Assembly: GCA_028697205.1 (NCBI GenBank)
Contig: JAQVFO010000006.1
Coordinates: forward strand, 1-64,000
From: Candidatus Altimarinota bacterium
GTDB lineage: Bacteria; Patescibacteriota; Gracilibacteria; BD1-5; UBA6164
DNA: 64,000 nucleotides
Reading direction: 5' to 3'
Positions within the stretch are counted from its first letter, which is position 1. Each line of letters begins with the position of its first letter. The position numbers were made by a program, and so were the translations under genes. The notes under the pieces were generated by a model, which was given only the letters and a program-made list of their open reading frames with translations, did no database searches and had not been told where the DNA came from. This document shows, one piece after another, positions 22,172-34,502 of the stretch.

Positions 22172-24187
22172 ATGTCTTTAATAAATGAAATAAAAAGTAA
22201 TTCAAGAAAATCTTTTATAAAAAAAATATTTATAGTATTATTTTTAACTTGATGAGTAACTTATTGATATTATTATTTTTCAGCATCAGAAAATATAGAT
22301 TCTGTTCAAGAAAAACAAAAAGTATACACAGTTAATAAATGAAATATCAAAACATCTATAGAAGCTGACTGAAAAGTAGTCTTAAAAGATGAATTAAATC
22401 TAGATTTTATAAATACATGAATAATAAAAGAAATATATAAAAACCAATGAGATTATGTAAAAGCATGAGAAAAAATTGCAAGTCTTGATTCAACTTATCT
22501 TGATTTAACTATTGATAAAGCAAAGATCTCTCTTGATACTGCAAAAGCAAACTATGAAATAAAAAAGAGATGAGTATCAGAAACAGAACTTGATATATCA
22601 CAAAAACAACTTGATAAAGATTTCGTTTCTATGAATAGTTCTATAAATGAAATAGATACAAATTTAAATGAAGCAAAATTTAACCTGGAAACAGCAATAA
22701 AAAATATAGAAAGTGTAACAAAACAAGCTAAAATAGATGAAATATCTTCTCAAAATATACTAGATAATGCAAAAATAGACTATGATAATTCTATTTCAAA
22801 TCTTGATTTAACACAAAAACAAGAAGAAGAAAAGTATAAAAATACTGCAAATAAGCTTGTTATGGAAACATGACAAATGATTACAAATATTCAAAAATAT
22901 TTATATGACATAGATATACTTTTGTGAATAAGTGATGCAAATAAATACCAAAATGATACTTATGAAATATACCTTTGAGCTAAAAATACTTCAGTAAAAA
23001 TTCAAGCTGAAGACAATTATAGAGAAACAAAAGTTCTATTTGATACATTTTATGCTTCATGGCAAAAATATAGAAAAAATATAGATATTTCAAATTTTTC
23101 AAATTATGATGAATTATCAAAATTTGCTTATGATATGAAAGATATATCTACAAGTTTAAATAAATCTATTTCATCAATAATTGATGTCCTAAAAAATTCT
23201 ATACCAACTTCAAGTTTCTCTCAAACAACAATTGATTCAAATATTTCAAGTTTTGAAAATTCTTTAGCAATCTCAAAAAATGATACTGCTAATTATATTT
23301 CTTTATTACAAAGTATATCTGAAGCAAAAACTTCAATGGACATAAAAATAGATACTGCTGAAAAACTAGTCTTAACATCATCAGGAAAATTAAATATTGC
23401 TATTTCATCATTAGAAAAAGTAAAACTTCAAAATGAAATTTCTATAAATAATGCAAATGAAAAAGTGGATTCTCTAAATCTTACTATTAAAGCTTTAGAA
23501 ACAAAAAAAGAAAATACTCAAGCTTTATCTCAATCTCAAATAGATATTTCAAAATCAACACTTGAAAATAAAAAATCTGCTGATAGTCTAGATATTGAGC
23601 CTTTTTATATGGCTGTATTACAAGCACAAAAAAATTTAGACGAAGCAGTTCAAAAGAAACAAGATAGTATTTTAGTTTCACCTATTGATTGAAAAATAGC
23701 AAAAATAAATTGAAAAGTTTCTGAAAACACAAGTTCTCTAAAAGAAGCATTTACAACAATAATAAATGATAATACATTTTATATAGATGTTAATGTAGAA
23801 GAATGAGATATAGTAAAAGTTAAAAAAGATCAAGACGTTTACATTACATTTGATGCTATTGATTCTTTAACATTAACTTGAAAAGTAGTTTACATAGATG
23901 ATATTGCAAATATTGATACAAACTGAATTGTAACTTATAAAGTAGAAATAGTTTTTAATAACACAGATAATAGGATAAAAGACTGAATGACATCAACTGC
24001 AAATTTTATAACTAAAGAAATAAAAGATGTACTTATAATTCCAGTTTCAGCAGTTAAAAATATAAATTGAAAACCATCTGTTATTTTAGAAAATAAAGAA
24101 ATAAGAAAAGTTACTACATGATTTACTGATTGAAAAATAGTTGAAGTAATTTCATGACTAGAAAAATGAGAAAAAGTTATTTATTAG
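22172..24187 (+). CDS. macA: MacA/HlyD-like periplasmic adaptor of an ABC exporter
   Basis: 671 aa. One N-terminal membrane helix (about residues 16-36), first lipoyl half GIIKEIYKNQGDYVKAGEKI near 78-97, then a very long coiled-coil (about 110-500, rich in K, E, S and N), second lipoyl half SPIDGKIAKINGKVSEN near 507, and the beta-barrel/proximal domain (LIIPVSAVKNINGKP). Typical MacA is near 370 aa, so the hairpin is roughly three times longer. Followed at 15 nt by a MacB-type ATPase. In a monoderm cell it would reach through the cell wall; substrate unknown. Confidence 0.85.
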
Positions 24188-24201
24188 TTATTTAAAATCT
24201 C

Positions 24202-24903
24202 ATGAAAAACAATATAATTGAAATGACTGATATAACAAAATCATACTATCTAACAAACTGAGAAGAAATCCCAGTTTTAAAATGAATAAATCTTTCTATA
24301 AAAACATGAGAATTCGTAAGCCTTATGTGAGAAAGTGGAAGCTGAAAATCTACTTTATTAAACATTATTTGATTTTTACATCATTCAAATAATTGAAAAT
24401 ATTTTTTTGAAACTGAAGATGTTTCTGATTTTAAAGATGATAATATTTTATCATTTATAAGAAATAAAAAAATATGATTTATATTTCAACAGTTTCACCT
24501 TATAAATAAACTAACTGCTCTTGAAAATGTATTATTACCTTGACTTTATCTAGATAAAACTCCAGCTGAAAAAATAAAAATAGCAAAAGACTTACTAAAA
24601 AAAGTATGACTTTGAGATAAAATGAATAATCGTCCTTGAGAATTATCAGGGTGACAACAACAAAGAGTTAGTATAGCAAGAGCTTTAATGAATAACCCAG
24701 AAATAATACTAGCAGATGAGCCAACTTGAGCACTAGATTCTAATACATCAATTGAGATAATGAATCTAATGATGAGTTTAAAAAATGAATGAAAAACTAT
24801 TATTATGGTTACACATACTGAACTTGTAGCAAAATATTCAGACAGAATAATATTTTTAAAAGATTGAAAAGTAATTGATTGTAATTACAAACTCAGAAAA
24901 TAA
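24202..24903 (+). CDS. macB: ABC transporter ATPase, MacB/LolD type
   Basis: 233 aa, the normal length. Walker A GESGSGKST, Q loop FIFQQFHLINKLTALENV, signature LSGGQQQRVSIARAL, Walker B IILADEPTGALD, H loop VTHTE. The stretch after the Q loop (LIxxLTALENVLLP) is specific for the MacB/LolD/FtsE group. Energises the permease encoded next; the ATPase and permease are separate genes here, while E. coli MacB fuses them. Confidence 0.93.
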
Positions 24904-24942
24904 TAAATTTTTATTTACTATTTATTTTTAAGAGATAAAACA

Positions 24943-26127
24943 ATGTATGAGATACTAAAAATAGCTGTGAAATCACTTTACAATAATAAACTTAGAAGTT
25001 TTCTAAGTTCACTTTGAGTGATAATTTGAGTTGCAACAATAGTACTTGTAATAGCAATATGACTTGGAGCACAAAAAGCAATAGAAGACCAATATGCAAA
25101 TCTAGCAGTTACATCTATAATGGTAAATCCTGTAAGTACAGAATGAAAAATATCAAAACTTAGCGAGGAAGATATCATTGCAATAAAAGAAAAAGCCAAT
25201 TATATAGAAAAAGCAACTGCTGTATTACAATCAAAAATGATTGTTTCTGATACATCAAATTCATTATCTCTTTGAATTTTATGAGTATGAAATGATTTTT
25301 TAGATATATCTAGTTTAAAAATAGAAGAATGAAGATATTTTGATGAAAATGAACTAAATGAAAAAACAAAATCAGCTGTTATTTGAAATTGAGCTTGTCT
25401 TGATTTTTTCTGAACTACTAAAGATATAATTGGAAAAACAATAAATATATGAAAAAAGAAAGTAGAAATAATATGAATTTTTAAAAAATCTTGAACTTCA
25501 CTAGGACCAATAACATATGATGACACAATATTTTTACCTTATGAAACCACAAAACAAATAATATGAAATTCATCTACCCCTAGACTTGTAATGCTTGCAA
25601 AAGATATAGATAGTATAAATCCTGCCATATCAGAAATTACAAATATATTAAGGGAAACACATAATTTGAAATCATCTGATGTAGATGATTTCAGAGCTGT
25701 AGACCAATGATCAAAAGTAACTGCAGCAAAAGAATCTTCATCAACTATGACTCTACTACTTACTTGAGTTGCTATAATAGTTTTGGTAGTATCTGGAATA
25801 TGAATAATGAATGTTATGTTTGCATGAGTAGCTGAAAGAACAAAAGAAATATGAATTTTGAGATCAATATGAATAAAAACAAGTGATATATTAAATATAT
25901 TTTTATTTGAATCAGTTATATTAAGTTTGTCATGATGACTTATATGAGTATGATTATGAGAGATACTTATCCCAACGATAACTTATTTTGATTTAATTGA
26001 TGTTTTACCTAGCTTATTTTGAGATTTATTAGCGTTTTTCTTTGCAATATTTGTATGAGTATTTTTTTGATACTACCCTGCTTATAAAGCTAGTAAATTA
26101 GATCCAGTTGATGCTCTAAGAAATTAA
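24943..26127 (+). CDS. MacB-like FtsX-family permease
   Basis: 394 aa. One N-terminal membrane helix (FLSSLGVIIGVATIVLVIAI), a ~220-residue extracytoplasmic MacB core domain, and three C-terminal helices ending PAYKASKLDPVDALRN, the FtsX-domain ending. The conserved VAERTKEIGILRSIGIKTSD coupling loop precedes the second helix. Works with the adaptor and ATPase upstream as a type VII ABC mechanotransmission exporter for peptides, lipids or drugs. Confidence 0.92.
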
Positions 26128-26154
26128 AAAATTATATTTTTAAATTAAAAACCT

Positions 26155-27045
26155 ATGAAAACAAACGAAAATTATACAGACAGACTTTTGAGATTATTTT
26201 TATCTATTATATTTTTTATAATTTGATATTTTTGGTTATGATGAATTTTTGAAATCATATTTATAACGATATCATTAATATTATTTTTGACTTCTGTTAC
26301 TTGATTTTGTCCTCTGTATTTAATAGTAAAATTTGATACTACAAAACATAAAAACTTCAGCAAAAAAATCAATATATTACTTCTAATAATTATACTTCTT
26401 ATCTGATGAGCATTGATTTATGCTAGTATATTTTTTACGACTAAATCATTCATAGAAGATTTCAACGATGTAAATAACTCATATAAACAATTACTTTTCA
26501 ATACTTGAAAAGAGAAAAGAGAAGAAAGTATAAAATATTATGAAGAATTAAATCCAAAACTACAAACTTTTGAAAATAAATATGTAAATTATAAACCTTA
26601 TAAATTAAAACTTGATAATAATTTTGATTTAGATTTACAAAAAATTGATTTTATTATCAAAGATTTAAAAAATTGAGTTTACACTTGAAGTCTAGCTGAA
26701 ACACATAAACAACTTGAATGAGTAAGAACAATACTTCAAGATATACTTAAAAGAAATTGATTCTCTTTAGTTTGAATTGCACTAGTTGATTTTCATGATG
26801 TTATGGAAATACTTATAGAAGCATCTGATGAAAAAGACAAAGAAAAATTAATCTCTACATATGATCAGGCTTCTGAAAAACTACAAATTGTTGAATGATA
26901 TTTAAATAATCAATGAGTACAAGATATAAGAACACAATTAGATAAACTACTTGAATTAGCTAATAATGACAAGTTAGATGATCTATCAAAACAAGCTTGA
27001 GAATTGAAATCTAGTTTCATAAAAGTATATCTTTCAAATAATTAA
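26155..27045 (+). CDS. Membrane protein with N-terminal DUF2892-like domain
   Basis: 296 aa. N terminus NENYTDRLLRLFLSI, two helices and TSVTGFCPLY match the DUF2892 (YgaP-like membrane) module. A third helix (INILLLIIILLIGGALIY) follows, then a ~190-residue charged, helical extracytoplasmic or cytoplasmic part with repeated LEG/LDKLL heptads. 27-nt gap after the permease, so likely the same operon. Function unknown. Confidence 0.65.
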
Positions 27046-27050
27046 TTTAT

Positions 27051-27905
27051 ATGAAAAATTTAATCATCTTAATAATCCTTGTTATATTTTCTTTTCATAA
27101 TTCCTTTGCTTTAGATAAGTACAATTTAACTATAAATGATCAACTACTTATAAATGATATAACAAATAAAATAAATAATATTACAGATACAAAATGAGAT
27201 ACTTATACTATGAAATACATATTTGCTTTAGATTCATACACAAGAAAACTTAAAGAAAATACAAAATCATATGCAATTTTATCAACAATAAAAACAAATG
27301 TAGTTGCTCATATACAAGAAAAAAATAAAGTTGAAACAGATAAAGTAGAACCAAAAAAAATTATACAATACAAAAGTACAATGAATTTTGATGATTATAA
27401 AGTAAGTATAGAAAAAGTTCAAAAATCATGGATTTGATATTACAATGATATAAGAAAAAGTATATGAAGAGAGTTGTATACTTATGACCAAAAATTAAAT
27501 AATACAGCTCAAGAATGGGCTGAAACTTCAATGAATAGATGATTTATATCACATAAAAGAGATCCTAATGATTCATATTATGATTATAATAAAGTAACAT
27601 CATGGTTTGCTGATAGATGAGTAGTTTGTAAAAATGTAAATAAAGCTACAAGTACAGAAAATATATGAAAATGATATTATAAATGTTCTAGTAACACCGA
27701 TTGTACTGATAAATTGATTGCATGAGTAAAAGAAGTTTTTGATATGTATTTATCAGAAAAAAATCAGCCTGAAAAAGCTCATTATGAAAGTATTGTAAGA
27801 AAAGAATTTAGAAAAATATGATTATGAATTTCAATAAATGAAGTAAAAACTAATTCCTATGAATTTTATATTACTACACATTTTTGTACTGAAATTGAAA
27901 ACTAA
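27051..27905 (+). CDS. Secreted CAP/SCP-domain protein
   Basis: 284 aa. Signal peptide MKNLIILIILVIFSFHNSFA (cleavage about residue 20). Residues ~130-284 form a CAP domain: YYNDIRKSIGRELYTYDQKL, NNTAQEWAETSMNRGFISHK, ENIG, then HYESIVRKEFRKIGLGIS and a final FYITTHFC strand. CAP proteins are secreted with varied roles, often on the cell surface. Four Cys in the middle may form disulfides. Follows the exporter genes with a 5-nt gap. Confidence 0.8.
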
Positions 27906-27934
27906 AAAAGATAGAGAAACCTCTATCTTTTTTA
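27905..27934 (+). terminator. Terminator of the exporter operon
   Basis: AAAAAGATAGAG-AAAC-CTCTATCTTTTTT, directly after the CAP gene stop. Confidence 0.85.
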
Positions 27935-28057
27935 GTTAAGTAAATATTTCAATCTATAACTAAAGCAAGAATAAAGAATAGATTTAAATTAAGTTTAAAA
28001 ACTTTGGTTTTAATAATTTAATAAATATAATAAAAAAAATATTTTATAAATGGATTT

Positions 28058-29680
28058 ATGAATCAATATATAAGAATTGAAGAAGTAATACTAAATCTAA
28101 ATGAAGATGAAAACAATGTTTTACAAAATAAAACTGCAAAGATTTTATGAATAAAAAATGATGAGATTATAGAATTTAACATAATAAAAAAAGCTATTGA
28201 TTCAAGAAATAAAAACAATATCTTGTTTGTTTATATAGTTGACGTAAAAATAGAAAATCAAGAAATGTACTTTGAAAAAAATAAGAAAAATGAGAAAAAT
28301 ATAATAAGACATAAAATAAGATTTATTGAACCGTTCATTTACAATATAAATAAAATAAATTCATCAAAACTAAAAAAAAGACCTATTGTAGTATGAACTT
28401 GACCTAGTTGACTTTTTTGTTGATTAGCCTTAGCTTTAGCTTGAGCAAACCCAATTATACTTGAGAGATGAAGCCGTGTTGAAGAAAGAGTTGTTCAAGT
28501 ACATAATTTTTTCACAAAGAGAGAATTAAACCCAAATTCAAATGTACAATTTGGTGAATGATGAGCTTGAACTTTTTCAGACTGAAAATTATACACATTG
28601 GTAAATGATCCTAGAAGTAAATTTATCTTTGAAGAATTTGTAAAAGCATGAGCTCCAAAAGAAATACTTTATAGTGCAAGACCTCATATATGAACTGATA
28701 GACTAAGATGAGTAGTTAGAAATATGAGAAAAAAAATCATAGAATTATGATGAGAAATCAGATTTGATACATTGATGACAGATATAATTGTAGTAGATTG
28801 AAAAATAAAATGAGTAAAACTTCAAAATTGAGATACACTTGAAACAAATGATTTAGTACTTTGAATCGGACATTCAGCTCGTGATACTTGTGAAATGTTA
28901 TATAATAGATGACTAGAAATTATATGAAAACCATTCGCAATTTGAGTAAGAATCGAACATCCAAGAGAATTAATTAATAAATCCCAATTTGGTGAATCAT
29001 GTAACAATATAAAACTACCAACTGCAAATTATAAATTAGTAAGCCATCACGAAAAAAACAGAAGCGTTTATAGTTTCTGTATGTGTCCTTGATGACTTGT
29101 TGTAAACGCAAGCTCTGAAAAATGAAAACTCACTGTAAATGGGATGAGTGAATACGCACAAAATTCTATAAATTCGAACTCAGCTCTACTAGTAAATGTA
29201 ATGACATCAGATTTTTGAAGTGATCATCCACTTGCTTGAATAGAATTTCAAAGATTTTGGGAAGAAAAAGCCTTTATAGAATGATGAAGCAATTATGATG
29301 CTCCAGCTCAACTTGTCTGAGATTTTTTAGCTTGAGTTCCTTCAAAAAAACTTTGAAGTATAGAAACTACATTTAAACCAAATCTAAAAATGACAAGTAT
29401 AGATAAGTGTTTACCAGAGTTTGTAACAAGCGCTTTAAGAGAGGCAATTCCACTTCTTGATAGAAAAATAAAATGATTTGCACACAAAGATGCAATACTT
29501 ATTTGAATTGAAGCTCGTACTTCTGCAGTTGTAAGATTTGTAAGAGACAAAGATACATGTGAATCAAACATAATTTGAGTTTATCCTAGTTGAGAATGAG
29601 CTTGATACGCTTGATGAATCACATCATCAGCAATTGATTGACTTATAGTTTCTGAAAGTTTGATTAAAAAGTATAGCTAA
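28058..29680 (+). CDS. FAD-dependent dehydrogenase (COG2509 type)
   Basis: 540 aa. FAD-binding Rossmann motif IVVGTGPSGLFCGLALA near residue 112 preceded by a ~100-residue N-terminal domain, as in COG2509. Next comes LERGSRVEERV, then the family signature NVQFGEGGAGTFSDGKLYT, the IGTDRLRGVV segment, and a C-terminal IGVYPSGEGAGYAGGITS that closes the FAD site. All but a few of these glycines are TGA. Members are uncharacterised flavoproteins. Its last 4 nt overlap the convergent metallopeptidase gene. Confidence 0.88.
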
Positions 29681-30240
29681 ATTTTATATTTCCTTAATTC
29701 TTTTCTAATATCTTTATAATCAGGACAAAATCATTCAACAAGTTTCCAAAACTTGTATGAATGATTTTTTTCTTTTAGATGACAAACTTCATGTATAACA
29801 ACATATTCTAAAAACTTATAAGGAATATGTAAAAGTTTTGAATTTAAAACTATTTTCTGATCGTGAGTACAACTCCCCCGTTTTGATTTAAGAGTTTTAA
29901 TTGTCAGTTTCTGAAAAGAGATACCTAAATCTAAAGAATATTTATTTAAAATTGGTAAACTAAAATCATATAGTTTTTGTTTCAAAACTTTTTCACAAAT
30001 TTTTCATTCACAAACTTGATTTTCTCAAAAAATCACAACAAAATCATCAGAAAAACATTCAATTTTCTGATGATTTTTTTTATTTAATTTTTCTATTAAA
30101 ACTTTTCATTTTTCTAGAAGAATTTTTTCAAAATTTTTGTCATTTTTAAATCTAATTGGAATAGAAAGTTTTAAGATTCAATCATCTCATAAACGAACAT
30201 ATCCATGTTTTATTTTAGAATACTTTACTTGAAAATCCAT
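29677..30240 (-). CDS. YgjP-like metallopeptidase (DUF45)
   Basis: 187 aa. Zinc site HEVCH with a third ligand in KNHSYKFWKL: VVIHEVCHLKEKNHSYKFW near residues 153-171, the YgjP/WLM-like pattern. The upstream SKRGSC segment is also family-typical. Ends CPDYKDIRKELRKY. Cytoplasmic; substrate unknown. Normal YgjP is 170-240 aa. Tail-to-tail overlap with the flavoprotein gene. Confidence 0.85.
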
Positions 30241-30245
30241 AATTA

Positions 30246-30923
30246 TTATTTATTGTCAGGCATACTACTTTTCAATTTATTCATTTGTTCTTGTAAATCT
30301 CATAAATTTGAACCATTCATCATATTATTTTGAAACTCTTCCATATCTACAAAATTTATTCCATCAGGAAGTTTAAACATAGAATCATCAGCTATCCATT
30401 CACTACATTTATTGTATGGAATTTGTTCTAAATATTGTGACATACTTTTTGTTTCTTCAGTATTTTCTGGAGCTTCTTGAGCTGGTTCTTGAACTTCAGT
30501 AGATCATGTTTGTACTTTCATTTTTAAAGCAGGTCAATTAGTTCACCATACATAAGTATATTCTCAATCACTAATCATATGACTTTCACTATTTCATGCT
30601 TCATGAGTTACAGTTGAATCCATTCTCATTTTTGGAGCAGCAATATATACAATCTGATCTATTTTTCATCACTCTTGTTCTGTTTGTAGTATACATTTAA
30701 TGCTTCAAATCTTTCACTCAACATATCTTTGCCATAATGATAAATTGCTTGAATCCATATTATCAACTCATTTTTGAGTTTGAACAAATCAAGTATTTGT
30801 TTCTCAAGTACTTGCCAAATTCTCACTTGGAGCCTGAGTCTTTTGAACATTTAGAAAAAGAAGAGCACCAACTAAAACTACAGCAACAGCACCTCAGATA
30901 TAAGGATAATATTTTTTATTCAT
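30246..30923 (-). CDS. Exported or membrane-anchored protein
   Basis: 225 aa. N-terminal hydrophobic segment (IGGAVAVVLVGALLFL) after NKKYYPY acts as signal anchor. A Thr/Ser/Gly-rich linker leads to a beta-rich domain (WQRYVEGKIGSIKCILQT, MISDGEYTYVWGTNGPALKM) that recalls LolA-like lipid-binding folds, though too weakly to assign. A QEPAQEAPEN stretch and two Cys follow. 5 nt upstream of the metallopeptidase gene, probably same transcript. Confidence 0.6.
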
Positions 30924-30994
30924 ATGAAAAAAGTTATGAAATAAACTTTCTTATTATATACTTTCACTTCAGTTTGTAAATAAAAAATTGGATT

Positions 30995-31027
30995 AAAAAA
31001 TCCTTTGGATTTTACCAAAGGATTTTA
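30995..31027. terminator. Terminator downstream of metK
   Basis: AATCCTTTGG-ATTTTA-CCAAAGGATT with A and T runs on both sides. Confidence 0.8.
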
Positions 31028-31029
31028 AA

Positions 31030-32154
31030 CTACATCAATTTTTTAAATATATCTACACTATCAAGAGCTTCCCAACTTACATCATTTCTTCAAAAGTGTC
31101 AATATGAAGCTGTTTTTTGAAAAATTGGCCTTTTTAAATCAAGCTTTTTGATTATACCATTTTGTGATAAATCAAAGTTTGATTTTACTGCTTCAATTAT
31201 TTTTTCTCTTGCAACTTTTTCAGTTCAGAAACAATCTACAAAAATAGAAACAGGTTCAACAATTCAAATAGCATAAGAAAGTTGAATTTCACATTTATCA
31301 CAAATACCTGAAGCAACTATATTTTTTGCAAGATACCTAGCAATATAAGCTCAACTTCTATCAACTTTTGATGGATCCTTCCCAGAAAAAGCTCATCCTC
31401 AATGTCTTCCAACTCATCAATAAGTATCAATTATTATCTTTCTTCAAGTTAAACCACAATCTCATTTAGGTCATCAGATTTCAAAAAGTCATGTAGGATT
31501 TATATGTAAAATAGTCTTTTCATCAACTAGATTTCACAATATTGGCTTTATAACTTCATTTATTATTCATTTTTTTATCTCTGATTGAGTTATATTTTTT
31601 CTATGTTGATTTGAAATTACAACAGTATCTATTCTAACTATTTTTCAAGCATCATACTCAACAGTTACTTGTGTTTTCCCATCTGGTAATAAGTAAGGTA
31701 AAGTTCAATTTTTTCTAACTTCTTCCAATTTCTTTGCTAATCTATGTGCAAAATAAATTGGTGCAGGCATATATGTATCTGTCTCATTTGTAGCGTAACC
31801 ATACATTATTCCCTGATCTCAAGCTCATCATATATCAACTCATTGAGCTATATTTGGTGATTGTGTATTTATAAGCAAATGTACTCATACATCATTTCAA
31901 TTAAAAGAAGCTTCTTCTTCATTGTAACCTATATCACAAATTGTTTTTCTAACAACTTCATTATAATTCACTTTTGCTTTTGTAGTAATTTCTCCTGATA
32001 CAATTACAGTTCAAGTTGTAACTAAACTTTCACAAGCAACACGAGAGTTTGGATCCTCACTTAAACATGCATCAAGTATAGCATCACTTATCTGATCACA
32101 CATTTTATCAGGATGCCCACTTGAAACTGATTCAGAAGTTATATAATATCTCAT
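31030..32154 (-). CDS. metK: S-adenosylmethionine synthetase
   Basis: 374 aa, normal length. Makes SAM from methionine and ATP. N terminus [20 protein letters not shown] carries the ATP-binding His; [12 protein letters not shown] follows with TGA-encoded Gly, and the central catalytic loops (FLINPTGFF-like and [16 protein letters not shown]-like regions) are present further on. Controlled by a SAM-I riboswitch and terminator in its 5' leader, so expression falls when SAM is plentiful. Confidence 0.95.
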
Positions 32155-32172
32155 AAAAAAAACGGTAAAAAA

Positions 32173-32208
32173 ATAAATCTTTCCTCATACTTCAAAGGAA
32201 AGATTTAT
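32173..32208 (-). terminator. Regulated terminator of the SAM riboswitch
   Basis: On the minus strand AAATCTTTCCT...AGGAAAGATTT followed by seven T, just upstream of metK. Its 5' arm can alternatively pair with the 3' side of the aptamer (AGGAAAGAT), the antiterminator. Confidence 0.85.
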
Positions 32209-32230
32209 AAAATTTCTATTAAATTTAATA

Positions 32231-32340
32231 ATATATCTTTCCTCTTTATAGAGGTAGGAATTAGCACCATAGCATAAAACGCAGGTTGCTGGGGTAATAC
32301 AAACGAGCCTATTCTCTCTTACCCAACTCTTGATATTTTT
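32231..32340 (-). promoter_or_regulatory. SAM-I (S-box) riboswitch of metK
   Basis: Minus-strand leader contains the S-box landmarks in order: ATCAAGAG, a GGGTAA helix and CAGCAACC, followed by GGTGCTAATTCC and a closing P1 strand (GATATATT pairing with AATATC). The adjacent terminator can form only when P1 is stable, so SAM binding should stop transcription of metK. Confidence 0.93.
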
Positions 32341-32362
32341 GTTCTTTAAAAAGAACGAACAT

Positions 32363-32390
32363 AGATTATTTATTTATTTTGAAAATGCAA
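32363..32390 (-). promoter_or_regulatory. Probable metK promoter
   Basis: Minus strand TTGCAT, 16-nt spacer, TAATCT, about 22 nt before the riboswitch P1. Confidence 0.5.
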
Positions 32391-32397
32391 AAGTTTT

Positions 32398-32727
32398 TTA
32401 ATCCTTTTCTTCCAATTTCTTTTTTAGTTTATCATATTCTTTCTCATCTATTTCTCATTTTACTAATCTTTTTTTAAGGATTTCTAGTGGAGTATCAAAA
32501 GATTTTGCTTTACAAGAATCATGATTTAAATTTTTGCTCATCATGATTGCAAAATAAACTACAAAAGATAAGAAAATTATAAAAATAATGAATCAAAATC
32601 ACATCCCAAAATACCCTAATCACTCTTCTCACATCATTCCATATCAACCATAATAATAAGCTGATGTTGAAAGATTTAAAATGAAAAAAGCAATTATTCA
32701 AAGTACTAAAGCTATTATTTTTTTCAT
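32398..32727 (-). CDS. Small membrane protein with C-terminal SHOCT motif
   Basis: 109 aa. Two hydrophobic segments (ALVLGIIAFFILNLST and FIIFIIFLSFVVYFA) separated by a Tyr/Gly/Met-rich loop (YYYGGYGMMGEE). The C terminus, PLEILKKRLVKGEIDEKEYD, is a SHOCT motif. Such short SHOCT membrane proteins are widespread with unknown function. Upstream of the metK riboswitch on the same strand. Confidence 0.72.
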
Positions 32728-32887
32728 AATTTTAAATTTAGAAAATAATATTACTTTCATAATATACAAATTGAGTTTAAATCAAGTTTAAAAACAAATA
32801 CCTTATCATAAAATATTATCAAATAAACTATTGACTTATAGTAATTTATTATTATATTTCATAAACTTAAAATAAAAAAATATTAAA

Positions 32888-33490
32888 ATGAATTTAAGTG
32901 ACCCCGAACTTAAGCAAATTTGTCATGATATCGCACAAAGATTTCAAATAGAACCTACAACTAGTTTTATTGAAGATTCTAAAATATGTGTACTAAAGAT
33001 TTTGGACTGACATATAAATGATGAAGTTGGTTGAGTTGAAAATATAAGGATTAAAAAAACAGAATTTTCTCAAGATGATATAGAGTTTCAAGCTAAATTA
33101 ATTTTATGATATTTAAATATAGATTTTGAATACACAATTGCTAAGCTTTATAAAAATTTTAAATCATTATTACAAAATGATGAACTAAGTGTATTTAATC
33201 AATTATCAGATATATACAATGATTATCACTTGTCTGAAGTTCAAAAATACATTGAAGAAAACTGATTATCAAAAAAATTTGCTTCTATTTCTCCTATACA
33301 TAATTTAATCAACTGATTAATTGATTGAAAAGATATGCTAGATTTAATGCAAAAAGAATTAAATAATAGATGAGATGAAATTAACTTAAATCACTTTAAT
33401 TACAATCTACAAATTATAAAAGAATTCTTAGAAAAGTGTGTAATTACTTTTTTACAAAAATTCACTGAATCGCCAGAAAGTATTTCTTAA
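32888..33490 (+). CDS. Hypothetical protein
   Basis: 200 aa, soluble. Starts MNLSDPELKQICHDIAQRFQ; mostly helical with acidic stretches (NDEVGGVENIRI). No recognised family, signal or membrane segment. Followed at 26 nt by another unknown gene on the same strand; likely a two-gene operon. Confidence 0.6.
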
Positions 33491-33516
33491 AAAAAATAAC
33501 ATTTAAATTCTAAAAT

Positions 33517-34149
33517 ATGCCAGTTACATTAAGAAGTTTATTAGATACATCTCATAAAATAGTAGAACAATCATGATTAAGTGATAATAATGATGTTTTT
33601 TGAGAATGAATTACAAATATTATTGACAGAATTATATGAGACTGAATCATAGAACAAATATGATTAAAATGATTACTAAAAAGTTGAGAAAAAATCACAT
33701 TTGAAGATGATAAAGTCGTGAATAACAATACATTGTTATCTATGTATGCTGAGTTTGAAATGGAAGTAAAATGATGAGATATATTTGCAAATTTTTGAGA
33801 ATTAATTGATGAGGAAGATTTAGAAATATTTAATAACTTATTATCTATTTATTATGAATATCTAGAAGAATGAGTTGCAAAAGAAATAAAAAAATCATGA
33901 TATCTAAAAAAACTTAAAAAAAGTTCTCCATTATATAAATTATTTGTTGATGTATCAAATTGAAAAGATATAACTTCTTCGATGTTAGAAATACTAAAAA
34001 ATAATTGAATAGATATAAATATAAATCCAAAAGTAAATAGACCACCTGAAGTTGAAAAATGTATAAGTGATTTTAAAGCTTATATGTTATGATTGATTAG
34101 CACTCCTGAAAAAACATTTATGAAAGAAACTTCAACTTATCTTAATTAG
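33517..34149 (+). CDS. Hypothetical protein
   Basis: 210 aa, soluble, with alternating acidic and hydrophobic helices (NIIDRIIGDGIIEQIG, ELIDEEDLEIFNNLLS). Begins MPVTLRSLLDTSHK. Not recognised. Its 3' end overlaps the convergent 34142 gene by 8 nt. Confidence 0.6.
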
Positions 34150-34492
34150 GAATATTATACACGATAAAATGTTTTGTAAACATTCTTCAAGTTACTATTT
34201 TTTTGTTTCAATATTTATCTTTAAATACATATCAGGCTCACATTTGTTCTATAAAAGTGTAGCCTTTTTTAAACATAAAAACTTCAAGTCTTTCAACTGA
34301 ATATGAATTATTTGTAAGATACTTATCTTCAACTATATTTGAAAAACCTTCATCGGCAAATGGAATAATAAGTACTGCTTTAGCAACATATAAAGGGTTT
34401 CATTCTTGAAACAAAACTCATCTAAATACTATCAAAAAAGAAACACAGTACAAAACAATTATTGCTACAAGTATATAAATTGATTTTTTCAT
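34142..34492 (-). CDS. Hypothetical protein with N-terminal membrane anchor
   Basis: 116 aa. N-terminal hydrophobic helix (SIYILVAIIVLYCVSFLIVF) as signal anchor, then a small extracytoplasmic part (VEDKYLTNNSYSVERLEVF). Family not recognised. Precedes the GIY-YIG... metallophosphoesterase genes on the same strand but is downstream of them in transcription order. Confidence 0.55.
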
Positions 34493-34502
34493 AATATAAT
34501 AA

